Assembly: GCA_023053575.1 (NCBI GenBank)
Contig: JAKZAP010000020.1
Span: 17,045,998 to 17,109,997, forward strand
DNA: 64,000 nt
Reading direction: 5' to 3'
Source: Branchinecta lynchi
Lineage: Eukaryota > Arthropoda > Branchiopoda > Anostraca > Branchinectidae
Shown: one piece after another, positions 1-11,658 of the stretch
How positions within the stretch are numbered: the first letter of the stretch is position 1
Layout: every line of letters begins with the position of its first letter
The notes under the pieces: model-generated
What the model saw: only the letters and a program-made list of their open reading frames with translations
What the model was told of the DNA's origin: nothing
Databases searched by the model: none
Translations under genes and position numbers: made by a program

Positions 1-300
1 CCTACTTACTATAGTTACTACGCATGACGTCACGAATTCTGGCATTATGCCGTCAAGGCTGGAACGATTTTTCTATTTTCCAGCAGAATATCATGCCACG
101 GGCGAATCCGACCAATCAGGTTACAGAAATCCGTAGTTACTACGCTCCCGAGCGTGGTAAGCAAATAGTTACTATTTCCAGAAGGTTGGAACGGTCAGTG
201 AAGTAACTTTTAGTGAGGCTGGAACGGAAATAGTAACTAATAGTTACTGTTTGTAGAAGGGTGGAACACACTCCCAGCTTTCCTGTTCTCCGACGCGGCG
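1..300. repeat. Degenerate short repeats upstream of exon A
   Basis: The words 'ggctggaacg' (near 55, 183, 217, 256) and 'tagttacta' (near 11, 168, 229, 241) recur at irregular spacing. No coding exon was recognised here; the short open frames run through this repetitive DNA. Confidence 0.4.
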
Positions 301-470
301 GCTCTGTGCAAAATATTTGAAAACTGAACGCGCCGTGGTTAATAAGCTGGAAAACTAAGCACAAGAAAAGAAATAAGAAACAGAAGATAGATCTGGTAGT
401 CTACCATGTCTTCCAAAATGAAAAATAAAACTTTTAAGCTTCTCATATCCTTACTGTTGTTATACACCCT
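298..470 (+). repeat. Dispersed repeat R1, copy 1
   Basis: The word 'gcaaaatatttgaaaactga' followed by 'acgcgccgtgg' and a 'cttctcat' block recurs at 41,086-41,345 in the same direction and at about 6,235-6,515 inverted. Three copies in one window mark a dispersed repeat of unknown class. It ends about 65 bp before exon A. Confidence 0.55.
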
Positions 471-535
471 TTTTCGGAGAGGTCAGCCCCTCGCCGTACC
501 TAGACATGTACTAATTATAGCTTCACCATTTTTAG

Positions 536-685
536 CGCTTTGTCCATCGAGAACTGGTTGCTTCCACTTTGCTATGCGGGTCACATCTCCAACGTCATTT
601 GGGTCCGACCTGAATGGTCCAACCAAATCCAAGACGGGATTTATGCCTTCCGTATTGGGAAGCATTCACTGACGGGGACGATAAG
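536..685 (+). CDS. UPF0489 (C5orf22-like) protein, internal exon A
   Basis: This is an internal exon of a spliced gene; the protein's function is not established. An acceptor (accatttttag) precedes 536 and a donor (gtgagt) follows 685. The frame with codons from 537 reads [20 protein letters not shown] and then [10 protein letters not shown]...[12 protein letters not shown]. This matches the segment of the C5orf22 family that carries an 'SIENW...YAGH...VIW..P.W..QI' pattern. The exon ends in the split codon AG|G, so the intron is phase 2, and it joins in frame to 26,711. The open frame at 406-672 is out of frame with this exon and is a shadow. The start codon and earlier exons lie outside the window or were not recognised. 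Family assignment rests on recalled similarity plus the matching splice phases. Confidence 0.85.
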
Positions 686-1256
686 GTGAGTGATTTGCCT
701 TATTCTTTACGAGGGGTTACTCATTATCGTAGCTTTCCTTTGGTACACTGCGAATTACATGTCATCGGTAGGCGAGCTGTGGAGGCGCATTAAGGCGTTG
801 GGCTTCGTCTATTTTACATCATATTTTCATCTGATCGTTCGCTCATTCGTTTATTTTTCTGTGTTTTGTTTTTCTCTTCTAGTTTATTTTCTCTTTCCTT
901 ACCCTTTCTTTTCTGCTTCCTTTTCTGGTTCTACTGTGTTGGATTTGTTTCTTTGAAAACACAGTTTGAGTCAAAGATAAGCCCACCCATTGGGAGAGGG
1001 GGTCAGGTCCAGACATCGCCTCTGCAAAGCTCGCTACTGAAATAAATAACGCGAAATTTTTGTCAGAGCTGTTACACTAATGAGCTTTTTCTGGCAAAAA
1101 CTCCCGCAGTTGCATTCTTGCAATCACAGCAGACCGATGTTAGTGTCACTTTTTTTGCAAGAAAGTAAGTTCTACGTCATTGGGTTGGCACTTCATTTTG
1201 GTAATCCCGAACCCACTTACATCGACGGTGATTTTTATTTAGGTAGTTTAACATTG

Positions 1257-1440
1257 GCTCTACCATGTCAAAAACGGAAAATGATGGAGTGTATAAAAAA
1301 GAAAGTAGAAAAACACAGAAAAAGATCACACAACAACAAAAATCAAAAGGCAAATCACAGAAAGAAAGTAAAAAAAATACACAGAAATAGATCACACAAC
1401 AAAGAAAAAACAAAGGACAAATCACAGTTACAAATTTATT
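1257..1440. repeat. Two-copy tandem duplication, A-rich
   Basis: A unit of about 62-66 bp containing 'agatcacacaacaa' and 'ggcaaatcacag/ggacaaatcacag' is repeated twice (about 1,303-1,366 and 1,367-1,430). The lysine-rich open frame over it (1,080-1,559) is a product of low complexity and not a credible gene. Confidence 0.6.
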
Positions 1441-1507
1441 TCTGTGAAAACAGCACCAGGGACAGCTCCGACAAAAAAGGTTCGGACAGCAAGGAAAGAG
1501 AAGCTTA

Positions 1508-2366
1508 TGGAACAAGACCAAAGGTTTCGGGGAGATGCCAAAAATGTAATATTCGATAGAGATAATTATGTTTTGTTTTCGCCAGATTCAGTCTTCGCCA
1601 GACTCCTTGAATATTATTACTATTAAAATTTAGAAACAGATTAAGGCAAAATAGCTAATCATCTGAAAAAACAAGTTCAGGTATGGATTCAGTATGTGTG
1701 TTTAACACTATAAGACATCTCTGTTTTGAGGAAACTGATCGAAACTTCGTGCCTTACTTCTGCCGAATTTCCGGTTTCGGCCGAATTCCAGGCGAACTGC
1801 TTGTCCGGTAAGCAAACAAAGCCCAAAAGCGAATTCAGCGTATCTCCTTACCCCTTTATCGAACTTATAATCACCTTCAAATAAAACTTTAACTTGTAAC
1901 AAATTTTCCGATTTCCGCCGGATTCCTGGCAAACTACTGTGCGGGTAGAAAATGATTTTCACATAATCGTTCAGCATGATTTCTCAACCCTAAATCGGAC
2001 ATTTAATCAACTTCAAATAAAATTTTTACTTTTAACAAGCTTTCCGGTTTTGGCCGGGTTCCGGGCGAACTACTTGTCAGGCAAGAAAATGGTTTTCATA
2101 ATCGTGTTTAGCATGTCTTCTTACCCCTTAATCGACTATCTCATTAGTTATTTAAAAATGTTTTGTTTGCCCTTAATCTGAACACCCTCCTCCACCCCTT
2201 AATCTAGGGCTACAGAGCCCATCTACGAACTTGACCTTTCCCTGACCCAAAGAATCCTCATACCAAGTTTTATCAAACTATTTCCCTTTGAGAGTTATCG
2301 TGCTGACAGACAGATGTCATGCGATGTCATAGGTATCCCTCCATTTACGTCGTCGGATCCCAAAAA
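1508..2366 (-). repeat. Family A repeat (GGATCCC repeat), copy A1
   Basis: The end 'ggaacaagaccaaagg' lies at 1,508 and the head 'ccctccatttacg...ggatccc' at 2,366, so the copy is inverted relative to the + copies. Between them a degenerate ~135-bp unit containing ttccggttttggccgg...cgaact is repeated (for example near 1,918 and 2,055). Confidence 0.75.
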
Positions 2367-2689
2367 GAAATGAAAAAAGAGCCGAAGAAGAGAAAATCGT
2401 ACCAGGGAAGGTGAGAAGTCAGTTAAAAGGCTCAGAAAACTCTATGACCAATTCCGGAAGAAAACAAGTCACATTCAGACCAAGCGGTAACAGCATATCA
2501 TGATGACATTAGCAATTGTTGATAATGTGATAATGTGATGGAATTTTCCCAAACTAAAGCAAATGATCGAAACTGAATTGAGTTAACGAAAGTAAATGAC
2601 GTGTTTTGAAAACAGCTTTCTTGAAAGTCCTTTCTGCGTTAAAAAAAAATATATAACCGGAGCTGCTCCAGCCATTTCCGAACCTGCTC

Positions 2690-2711
2690 CTAGTCGGGGG
2701 GGGGGGGGGGC
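2690..2711. repeat. G tract
   Basis: An uninterrupted run of more than ten G follows 'cctagtc'. Similar long G or C runs recur through the window, mostly inside families B and D. Confidence 0.7.
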
Positions 2712-2870
2712 AGGTTCGGACAAAAGTAGCATGAAATCGTAAACAAATGTTGCAGGTAACAAGATTCTACGAAGTAACAATAACAGCTAAAGGCTTATTC
2801 GCCGTTCCCCGAGGACTCCACGGGGAATCGAAGGGAACGGCGAGAATAGAGAGAGTCACTCGACGAGAAC

Positions 2871-3073
2871 ACGGGGAATGCTTCTAAAATGGATTTTGTT
2901 CGAAAAACAATTATGCAGCTCGAAATTAGTCTGGATCCACTATCTTTTTGGTTTTGTTTATTCTGATTCTTTTAAATTTACATTGCACCAACACCAGCAA
3001 AAATTGATTCTCCTACGAATCTGAAAGGGAGTCCTTTTTGATGATGGGGATGATATCAGAGCATTCCCCGTCC
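2871..3073. repeat. Inverted-repeat element with GGGGAATGCT arms
   Basis: 'acggggaatgcttct' near 2,871 is matched by 'agagcattccccgt' near 3,058-3,072. Flanking sequence has further 'ccgttccccg' and 'cggggaatcg' words, as in a small foldback element. No coding capacity. Confidence 0.5.
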
Positions 3074-3465
3074 GTGGGGACTCGCGAGAATCCGGGGAGT
3101 GAGTCCCCGGGACAAACAAAAACACGGTGAAAAAAACGGAGAGAATACGCCTTAAGTCATGATTCAAGACAACCGAAAAAATGGAATCGACAAAACCTAA
3201 AACGAAATCTTGGTATGCGAAAAAGCAAAAACGTAACGAACCTGCCCCCCTCTCCCCTACCATGCGGTAGTTAGGGCATTACGGCACATACTTTTACACA
3301 CACGTTACGGAACACAATCCGATAAGATTTCGCATGCACAATTCGTGTTACTATGGGGAACCTGCTTGAAATGCGTCAAAATTTCAAACTGAAGGACGAA
3401 ATTCGCATCCGCCTGCGAAAATCGGACTGTATGAGCACGCACCTGCGTGGCGTGGCTAAATGATG

Positions 3466-3705
3466 CAAGTATTTTCATATTTAATTTTTATTTTTACATT
3501 CAGGTGTAATTGTTTGTGTAATTTGTGCTTCCTTTTTCCTCTGGAGGTGTTAAATCGTGCAGGCATTTCCATGTTTAATTTTTATTTTCAAGTGTAATTG
3601 TTTGTGTAATTTGTGCTTTTCTTTTACCTTTTCTTTTATCATACTCCACAAGTTCTCATGTAATGCAGTGGGTCAATAAAATTCATTCGTTCATTTCTTT
3701 CCGTG
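3466..3705 (+). mobile_element. Non-LTR retrotransposon 3' end with duplicated segment
   Basis: A ~65-bp segment containing 'gtgtaattgtttgtgtaatt' occurs twice (3,466-3,533 and 3,561-3,626), followed by a 'caataaaattcattcgttca' tail. A related ATTC-repeat tail is at 31,625-31,775. The form is that of a non-LTR 3' UTR ending in a short tetranucleotide repeat. Confidence 0.5.
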
Positions 3706-3910
3706 ATCCAACCAAACTGGCGGGTGTGCCTTCGCCGGCTTCCGAACGGTCGGTGGAACCTGTCATGCGGTTCCATGAGATTAGCCCTGACTTCCCTGTT
3801 GTATAACGGGTATCTAGAGAAAACCTAGCCGAGATCAGAGAAAATGTGCCTGCACTACGCTACTATTCAGTCTTCACTCAGCCTGCGATTTTTTAATTTT
3901 GTTTTAGTTA

Positions 3911-4869
3911 AGCCCCATTCAGAACGGGTTTTTAGCTAATACTCGATACCAGCCAGTTCCTGAAATCGCTCTGAGGCCGAGAATTAGCTGGGTTTCTGCC
4001 GTTCGCAATACGCCCCTCATAAATTCCTCTCAGATTAGTTCTTTTTTGGACGCTAGAGGCTCTATCGTAAAGAAAACAATGACATGTTACTTCTTGGTGT
4101 ACGTTTATCCAGGTTTGTTTTGCTATTTTCAATTCCTCTTAGGACTAACCATGTCTAAAACTGTAAAATGCCTCTTCCCCTCTTTTTGCTTTACCCAACT
4201 CTGTTCTTTCAAGCGTCATCAAGTTTGTCATTTCTGGCTTCCGACTTCAGTGCTGAGTGCTGGCTGACTTTTTCAGGGGGCTAATGCGCGACTCGATATG
4301 AAGCGAAAGACTAATCACTTATTCACCCGTCAGATAACTTATCCCCCGATCTCACGTGTGATTGTTATTGTTCCTCTAGCGCGTCTGGCGGCAATTAGTC
4401 ATCGGATTTTATGAAGGACGTATTGATCTTGGTGCCAGTTTCGGATACCAGCTAGTCTCGCACCCAAGTTGAAATCAGTTCAACTTTCGAGGGTACTAGC
4501 CAATCAGTTTATATTGGGGAATATTGAGGAATATTCTGAGTGGCTAGTTTCGAACCAAGCCCAATAGATAAAATCACGTCCGCTCCTTGCTGTCTTGAAA
4601 ACCGATAGTGAATTTAGGTCATTGTTCTTTGGTCTGTCATGGTTCAGTATTAGACAATCGGAACATACCTGAGAATTTCCCTAAGTAATGTGATTGGCTA
4701 GTACTCTGAAAACTGATTTCAACTTGGGTGCGAGACTAGCTGGTACCCTAAACTGGCACCAGTATCGATTGCGAACGGCAGAAACCCAGCTAATTCTCGG
4801 TCTCAGAGCGATTTCTGGAACTGGCTGGTACCATCCAAATATTAGTTAAAATCCGATGTGAATGGGCCT
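3911..4869. mobile_element. MITE with ~100-bp inverted repeats and TTA target duplication
   Basis: The left end (agccccattcagaacggg... ccagccagttcctgaaatcg) is the reverse complement of the right end (...cgatttctggaactggctgg... gtgaatgggcct), with arms of about 100 bp. A second inverted pair ('ctagtctcgcacccaagttg' and its complement) lies inside, at 4,450-4,500 and 4,710-4,740. TTA flanks both ends (3,908-3,910 and 4,870-4,872), as expected for the PIF/Harbinger group. No transposase is present. Confidence 0.7.
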
Positions 4870-6050
4870 TTATACACTGCAGACTAGGAAGGGGGGGGGG
4901 GGGCAGGTCGCTTACCAAAAAAGGGAAAGCCATAGCCACAGTTTCAAGCCGTCGCTAAGAATCTAAAGATTAGAGAAGCTGGCGTTTGGTTGAACTTTAA
5001 CCATTCTTTGTTGATTACTGTAATCCATCCAGTTGAAGTATTTTGTTTTTCTTCTCAGACCATAGGTGCATTGTTTAAACAAAGCTTTCATTTGATACCC
5101 CGTCACGTGCAGGACATATTCGCATTGTAGTAGTCGCAGAGCGTGCGTGACTTATGTTGCTCTGTGAGGTGAAAAAAGCAATTAACCGAGAGCGATAGAG
5201 CTAACTTTTTTAGCGGAAAATTGAGGAAACAGGTCTGCTGTCTTGGCAACTGCAGGATGCATGACGCCGGATGATCAGCAAATATGTTTATATTTCGTTT
5301 TTATTCGTACATGATTGGCTGAAAGCACCCTAACCAGTTTTAAAACGAAATCTGACGAGCATGCTATACCTCTATCCTTCATTCTTACCTAATTTATCTC
5401 AAACACTCAGCGTGGAATTATTTTCAGCTTATGAGGAAATGCCCTTAATAAGGTTAAGGAGAGCTGGTGGAATGGGATTCGTCTCGAGACACCTTTTTCA
5501 GGGACTCGCCTCTTGGTCTCGTCACTTACGGAGCAGGACTCGGACTCTGTTCGTCTCGAAATCCGGTCGATTCCAGTCTGAGGAATCGTCTCAGACCGGA
5601 AGATTAAAGATCATACGGACGTCTTCAGCGATGTGTTATAATAATAAAATACATAATATAATAGTATACCATATAGATATTCTAGTCGTTTATTTGGAAA
5701 AAGAAAAAACATTGTTAGGTCGGCTTTTTTTTTGCTGGTGTTTTTTAAGCAAAGTTCAGATATGCTTTACTGGGTTTCAGTAGTTACTTTGAACAGTTAC
5801 TCAACTCTGAACAGTGCCATTGCATCCACTTGTTGTTGTAAAAGTAAAATATTGGTCAGTCAAACAGCTCCTTAAAGGTTCAGGTTCCTTAATTTAAAAT
5901 AGTTGATAACAGTATAAATCGATCACTGGGGACCGGCAGGATACAAGCTCGTTGCTCGGCCCCATAAGAACCCTTCGAACTTATTATGCCTTTTCTATTA
6001 TTATTACCTCCCCAATGGAATTATATAATTCAGCAATCCCCACCCTTCGC
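4870..6050. other. No gene recognised
   Basis: Apart from a G tract at about 4,890-4,902 and AT-rich sequence near 5,640-5,700, nothing coding or repetitive was recognised. The 140-codon open frame at 5,361-5,783 has no family resemblance I can see. Confidence 0.5.
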
Positions 6051-6061
6051 CATTGTTTCTT

Positions 6062-6515
6062 TATGACTTTATAGCACTTTTTGGCCGAGCCGAGTTTGCC
6101 AGTCAAGCAGCGCAAGGATCCACCGACAACTCTTGAAGTGTGTGAGAAGTTTTCAAATATTCTGGGTCAAGCCTCTGCTTCCGAGAATGTTAAAGGACTC
6201 CTCTTGCTTGTTCTGCCTTTTTCACTATCCCAAGCTCCCCTGTGGAATTATAAGCTTCTGAAAGCCGTCTTTCCGCTGTTCTTTCGTTTTGTGCTTCGGC
6301 TTTTAGCGCTTTTTCGTCCTAGCCGAGTTTTGCCAGTCACGCAACGCAAACTTCGCCGAATGCTTCAAGGTCTGACGACAACTGTTTCTTACAGAAGGAC
6401 ATGAGAAGCTTAAAGCGGTTTTTCGACTTCTTTTGTTTTGCTTGGTTTTCCTTCTTTTAAACCACGGCGCGTGAATTTTTCAAAAATTTTGCGTCCACGC
6501 CGCGTCGAAGAGCGT
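6062..6515. repeat. Direct duplication and inverted R1 copy
   Basis: 'gagtttgccagtcaagcagc' near 6,088 and 'gagttttgccagtcacgcaa' near 6,324 are two copies of one segment about 235 bp apart. From about 6,235 to 6,515 the sequence is an inverted copy of R1 (compare 41,086-41,345 and 298-470). The 107-aa open frame across it is not supported as a gene. Confidence 0.5.
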
Positions 6516-7255
6516 GAAAGCTGTATGGAGTCGAGAAGCGCTAGCAAGAAAATCTGTAAATTTGCGTGGAAAATAATGGTATTTTGGAAAACGATATTTC
6601 TGGGCAATTCATAGTGAAAAATAATTTCTAGTAAGAGTGTGCCTGCGTAGAAAGTCGCCCACAAAATAATTGCTAATTCTACGGGGCAAGTATTGGTATT
6701 TTCCAAAATACTAAATACAAAATACCAAATTTCTGTACCATTTTATCTAAGAATTGAACAATTCTAGTATGAGTTGTCTCCAAGTGCTCCTCAGAACGCC
6801 CGAGTGCATGTATTGTGTTTGTCTTGTATTTTTGTCTTACATACCCCTTCTGTACATCATATTGGGGAGTCGACCGACTTCCTATTGGGGAGTCATCCGG
6901 ATTGTGTGTGATTGCTGGCTGAGTAAATTAAGCATGGGACGTCGAAATTAGTTTTAATTTTGGCTTGAACTCTTCGTGACTAAAACCAATCTGTTAAAAA
7001 AGCTCTGAGACCAAAGGCTTTTGCCTAATAACGGGCTGTCATAGTAGTTTCGTATATGACAGATGTTATATGCACCATGCGGGTTGTGAGGAAAATATTA
7101 ATACTTTTTCATGCTCCACACTCGTGTGCGAGTGGAAGGTTTATGAACTCGAAAATTGGGTTGACAGCCGCTAAATTTGTTTTTTTTACTCTTCCATTTT
7201 TGCAAAAGAACTTTTTTTTTTCATTTTTCAAAAAGATCATGTCGTTTCTAGCCAA

Positions 7256-7489
7256 AACAAGACCAAAGTTTTCGATGGGACCCCACAAGTCAATATTTTG
7301 TTGGATTTCCTGATCCAAATAGTAACTCGTGTAAATTGTCGGTCTTCGCCAGGCTCCTTAAACATGTTACTTCGTATCAGTAACCAACCGCTTGAAATTA
7401 TACCAAAAAAGTATGCCGTAGTGGACATACGCGCAACTTTTACTAAGTCATAGGTACCCCGTCACTTACGTTTTAGAAGCCCAAAAACA
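7256..7489 (-). repeat. Family A repeat, internally deleted copy A2
   Basis: The end 'acaagaccaaagttttcgat' at 7,256 and the head 'cataggtaccccgtcactta' at 7,450 are both present, but the ~700-bp middle is missing. Confidence 0.55.
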
Positions 7490-7511
7490 GAGCTTCACTG
7501 TAAATAGTTTG

Positions 7512-7649
7512 TCCGTATAAAGTATAAAGTTAACTGCAGTATTTGCTACTCGGATTATTCTTATCTCTACGCAGATAAGATTAGTACCAAATAGAGATAA
7601 GATGGATCTGAGTAGCAAATACTGCAGTTAACTTTAATCTTTGTACGGA
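7512..7649. mobile_element. Palindromic MITE, ~40-bp arms
   Basis: The left arm contains 'agttaactgcagtatttgct' and the right arm 'agcaaatactgcagttaact' is its exact complement. The outer ends tccgtat/tacgga also match. The centre holds a second inverted pair, 'cttatctct' and 'agagataag'. Total length is about 138 bp. Confidence 0.7.
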
Positions 7650-7987
7650 GAAACTTTTTATAGTGTTGCAGAAAAGAATCGACACCAGCCGAGCGGTGAA
7701 AAAGAATAATTGTAGTAAATTAAATAATTACCTTTCATCTACCACAAAATAAGGTTTAAAGTCAAGATCCTAAATATAGAGTCGACGTCCAGGGGATTGT
7801 GTCAGTTTGGCTTGTATCAGGATTTTGCAGAATACTCTGGTTACACAAAGTGAATCTCAGCTAATCTGCCATGTCTGTTCTTCGGTGTCCTGGCAAACAG
7901 TGGCGTCACGTATGGGGGGTGGGGTAGGGGGACGCCCCTAAAAAAACGAAGTTCGCTACGATAGTACTTGTCTAATAAAATTAGAAA

Positions 7988-8460
7988 AATAGTCGCGTGT
8001 ACACTCTAATAATAGTTGTGTTTTTGCTGATACCATGGTATCTGATACCACGGTCTAAAGTCGTTTTTGCAGTTATCGTGGTATGTGATACCACGGTCAA
8101 AAGGTGTTTTTGCAGTTATCGCGGTATCTGGCCAGTTATCGTGGTATCTGGCCAGTTATCGTGGTATCAGATATTCAGATACTACGGTCCGACCGTGGTA
8201 ACTGGTCGTGGTATCTGAAAAGTCATCTCACTTTCATGAAATTTTGTCAGATTGGTGAGAAAGAAGTTTAACACTTAGTGATGTACCTGGATATCTGTTT
8301 TTCTTTTGGGATGACTTCGAAAAGTGCAATATCGGCAATAGTCGTTTTTACAGAGCACCGTATATCAGATACCACGATAACTGCAAAAACGACTGATTGC
8401 AGATCAAGTTACCGTGGTAACAGATACCATGGTATCTAGAAATATGAGATAACAACTACC
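7988..8460. repeat. Inverted and tandem ATACCACGG repeats
   Basis: The left part has several 'gataccacgg' and 'ttatcgtggtatctgg' words, two in tandem at 8,130-8,165. The right part (8,355-8,450) carries their complements, including 'gataccacgataactgcaaa'. The outer 'gataccatggtatct' copies at 8,031 and 8,424 are themselves palindromic. It is most likely a foldback element. Confidence 0.55.
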
Positions 8461-8508
8461 AAATGCTGTATTTTATTATAAGAGTGGCTTCTGTAAGTCG
8501 TTCATTCT

Positions 8509-8997
8509 AGAGGCGTTTTTCCGTGTTTGTGGGTCGACTGTGGCTCGAAAAGAGTGTTTCCGCGGTCTTCTGTGCGGCCCACAAGTGTGTTTCAGCGACA
8601 ACGAGATTCTCGTGGCTTGCTTTGTGGCTCAGATTCAACAAACAACTGGTGAGGGGATTGTCGATTTTGTGGCTCGATTCTGGCGGGAAATTCAAATGAA
8701 GCAGCAAAATAGTGTCTAAACAATAAATCTAACTACTTTTTCAAGCATGTAGACTTAAAAATGAAGATGCTTTTGTACAGAATGGTAAGGAAATAAGCCT
8801 GGAGTTATATTTATCGAGATTTTACATGAATTTAGTTTTTATTTTTAGATATTTGAAATTACCGCAAAAAAAATAGACAAAACGGCGTCTCCGCGAGTTT
8901 CAACTAGTGGCTCGGCTGTGTGGCATACAATCGCGTTTCCGCGACAAACACTCAGAAGTATGTGGCCCATAACTGTGTCGCGGAAAAAGGCCTTAGA
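8509..8997. mobile_element. Probable DNA-transposon remnant with GTGGCCCACAA words
   Basis: The left end 'ctagaggcgtttttccgtg' resembles the complement of the right end 'cgcggaaaaaggccttag'. Inner words 'tgtggctcgaaaagagtgtt' and 'cggcccacaa' recur at 38,690-38,760. No transposase frame is visible. Confidence 0.45.
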
Positions 8998-9540
8998 GCA
9001 GTTTGTATGTGGTCTTTATAAAAAACCTGCCGTCAGGCCTCAAGCAATATGCAGGCGTCTCTTTGTCTTACTATTCTTCAATAGGTGTATCATCTTCCCT
9101 ACAAGGAGGGCCGGAGAATTCCAATCTAATCACAACCCGAGGGGTTAACCAATCCTACCTACACCTCGACCTACACTCCAAACTCTAAAACCTCAAATTT
9201 TGTTTTTGTCATGAAAATGTACGCTCTAGTCTGAACAAAGTTGGAAGTGGTTTGAGTATTTTTAGATAAAAAAATAAATAAATGGAATAGACATTATAAC
9301 GAAAGCAATTGATATTGCTATGCGTCATCTGCACTGGTGATGGTGGACGATATGTTTCAAATATAACAGACGTTAGTACAGTACGCATCATCTGTCATTG
9401 GCGATGGTAGGTAAAGAAAAGTGTAACATTTGATTTCTTTGGTAACGTTTTTTAATTTCGTGAGATTTGGTTTGTAATAAAACGTTACCAACCGTTGCCA
9501 GTAGGTCAATTACCAGAGCCTTTCTTGACTTGGAATCAAT

Positions 9541-9670
9541 ATTTTTGGATCCCTAACGAAAGTGACGGATAGCCTACCTGTGACATCTTAATTCCGTGCA
9601 CACGCCTGTCTTTCTATCAGTCTGTAATCACGATTACTCCCGAACCGATTGAGGTATTTACTTTAAGATT
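9541..9670 (+). repeat. Diverged family A-like head
   Basis: 'tttttggatccctaacgaaa' followed by 'cctgtgacatc' mirrors the family A head (gggatcccaaaacgtaag... atgacatc), but the rest has diverged. It is either a related family or an old fragment. Confidence 0.35.
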
Positions 9671-10988
9671 TGACTCTTTATCGTTCCGAGGTCGTCTTTG
9701 TATCTCAACGTTTAGTGGTGGGGGTTAGGATGGGGAAAATTCTCCGACCGAACTAATCGGAAGGATGGATCACAAAATGCTGTAAGCTACTGCGCCGGGA
9801 GTTTAGTTTTAGTGTTCTTTTTTGTTTAATACTCTTTAATTATACAAACCAACTTTTACGTGCTAAACTACATGAGCAACTTTAATACCCTCTTATCATC
9901 CTTTACACATGTAGTTGATACCTCTGACTGCAGGAAAGCCCGAATGGGTATGTGGGGGCAGTAAAAAGAAACTTCACTTGACATTAATTTCCACATTCCT
10001 TTGTCAAAATACAGAAGAAAAATGAAAGAGGAAGGTCAAAAAGGAATGAAGGAAAAAGCAAAGAAAAAAAAACAGTCAATAAGTGGTAAACCATGCCGTC
10101 GTACCAAAATCAACCAATCAACGAAACTAACGAAGTAAACTTTTACTCTGTCAATGGTGTATAGTCCGAGTGGAATCCGGACAAACTCGAAATTTACGAA
10201 TCAGCATGTCTCCTCCTTAGTTCTAGATATGGGATAGACACCTCTCGTGGAAATTGACAAAGGTTTGCCAATAGACTATATGTACGTAATGGTAACATTG
10301 ACAACAATACACTTACATCACTCAATAATTGAGAAATTGGCACACCTGAATTATTTAGCTCTGAATATATTTTATATATTATATAATATTATAATATATA
10401 ATATACCCATCAAGTAAATTTCTCCTGGGATCTGAGAATTGCTTGCCTTCTACCAGAAAATAACCCTCTTCCTCTGTATCAAAGCATTGACGCTTACTAT
10501 TTGCTGCCTTTTTTGCATGACAGATAGAAATATGACAGCTGTAGAAAATAAAATAATCCAAGACACCAAGCTACATACTTATTTCGTGGCTGAGGCGTCA
10601 GAGTCGCCAACCCCTCTCTCTTCGCTATTCTCCATTCAAAAAATTCCACCCCTGGTGGTTTCAACCCTTTGAGCACCCGGCATCTGCATGTAATCTGCAT
10701 ATAGGAGAATTAAAACTGGGCTTCTTTTGAGGGACCGCCATTCAATGAGTTGCGATGACCTTTAGTTAGAAACTACAGGCCGGATCTGATTACCGTTGTT
10801 GATTCTCAGGTTTCCAACCCTTTCTGCGGGGAAGGGTTTCGTCTTGGTATGGTACACCCGCCCGTCTTCTTTAATAATTTGAGTTTGATTTGGAAGTACA
10901 ACAGTGGGTTAGGTATGGGTCGTCCCCGAAAAAAGAATGCCACCAGCGTACTTGTACTTACTTACTTGTACTTGGATCAGGACACACG

Positions 10989-11658
10989 CTATGTAGCTCT
11001 CCCTGGCGACAGGATCTGGCAGACTGTTGAGTTCCACAGGTTACGGTCTTGGGTTAATGGGGCGATGATTTCGAGCCATGAGGGGTCCCACCTGCGGCCA
11101 TGTCTCCGGAAACCGCCGATCGGCTCGAGGTCAGATTTAACGGTGTTGAGCCAGGTTTTGACTTGTCCTCCACGACGTTTCCTCCAATCAGGCGCTGGTT
11201 TGCAGCGTCGGCTTTGGTTTGTAAAAGACTCGGTCGGTCTTCTGAGAGTTGCAATGTCGTGCTTCTGGTCACATCGTTGGTAGATGACCGTGTTTGGGAC
11301 TCGGTCGCTGAGACGTACCCCCAGAATGCTCCTCAGGCATCTGTGTTCGAAAGTATTGAGGGCGTGTGCCTCAGCGGCTTTTAAGGGCCATGTCTCGCAG
11401 CCGTACAGTAAGAAAGATCGGACTAGGGCGTCGTAAATACAGATTTTGTTCTCCGGTGGATTTCCTTCCTCTTCCAAAGCGGCTTTCGCAGCTGTGCGAA
11501 GACAGCGGAAGCTGACGCAATGCAACATTGGATTTCTTCGCTACATCCGCCGTTATGTCGATGTATGATCCGAGACACGCCAGCGTAATGTATCCCCCAA
11601 AAATCAAATATCCCCACAGTAAAATGCCATTGTGAATAACTGAATCTGGAATCTTCAC
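10989..11658 (-). pseudogene. Non-LTR retrotransposon, reverse transcriptase C-terminal part, decayed
   Basis: The 179-codon frame 10,989-11,528 contains IYDALVRSFLLYGCETWPL followed by NTFEHRCLRSIL, the pattern found downstream of the catalytic core in RTE- and CR1-like reverse transcriptases. Upstream pieces lie in other frames: CLGSYIDITADVAKK (11,371-11,658) and AVFAQLRKPLWKRKE (11,423-11,617). At least two frameshifts therefore separate them. The core with the catalytic aspartates is missing. A short 'acttacttacttgtacttg' repeat near 10,960 fits a 3' tail. It is an inactive fragment inside the UPF0489 intron. The exact clade is uncertain. Confidence 0.75.

Noticed and set aside
406..672. 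88-codon hydrophobic frame starting ATGTCTTCC
   Set aside because: It overlaps UPF0489 exon A in the wrong frame and crosses the splice acceptor.
1080..1559. 159-codon frame rich in Lys and His
   Set aside because: It runs through an A-rich two-copy tandem repeat and into family A; composition explains it.
5361..5783. 140-codon frame
   Set aside because: No recognisable domain, splice context or repeat-independent support; left as unannotated intron.
7988..8460. CRISPR-like spaced repeats (ATACCACGG)
   Set aside because: Spacing is irregular, copies are inverted as well as direct, and the context is animal nuclear DNA.
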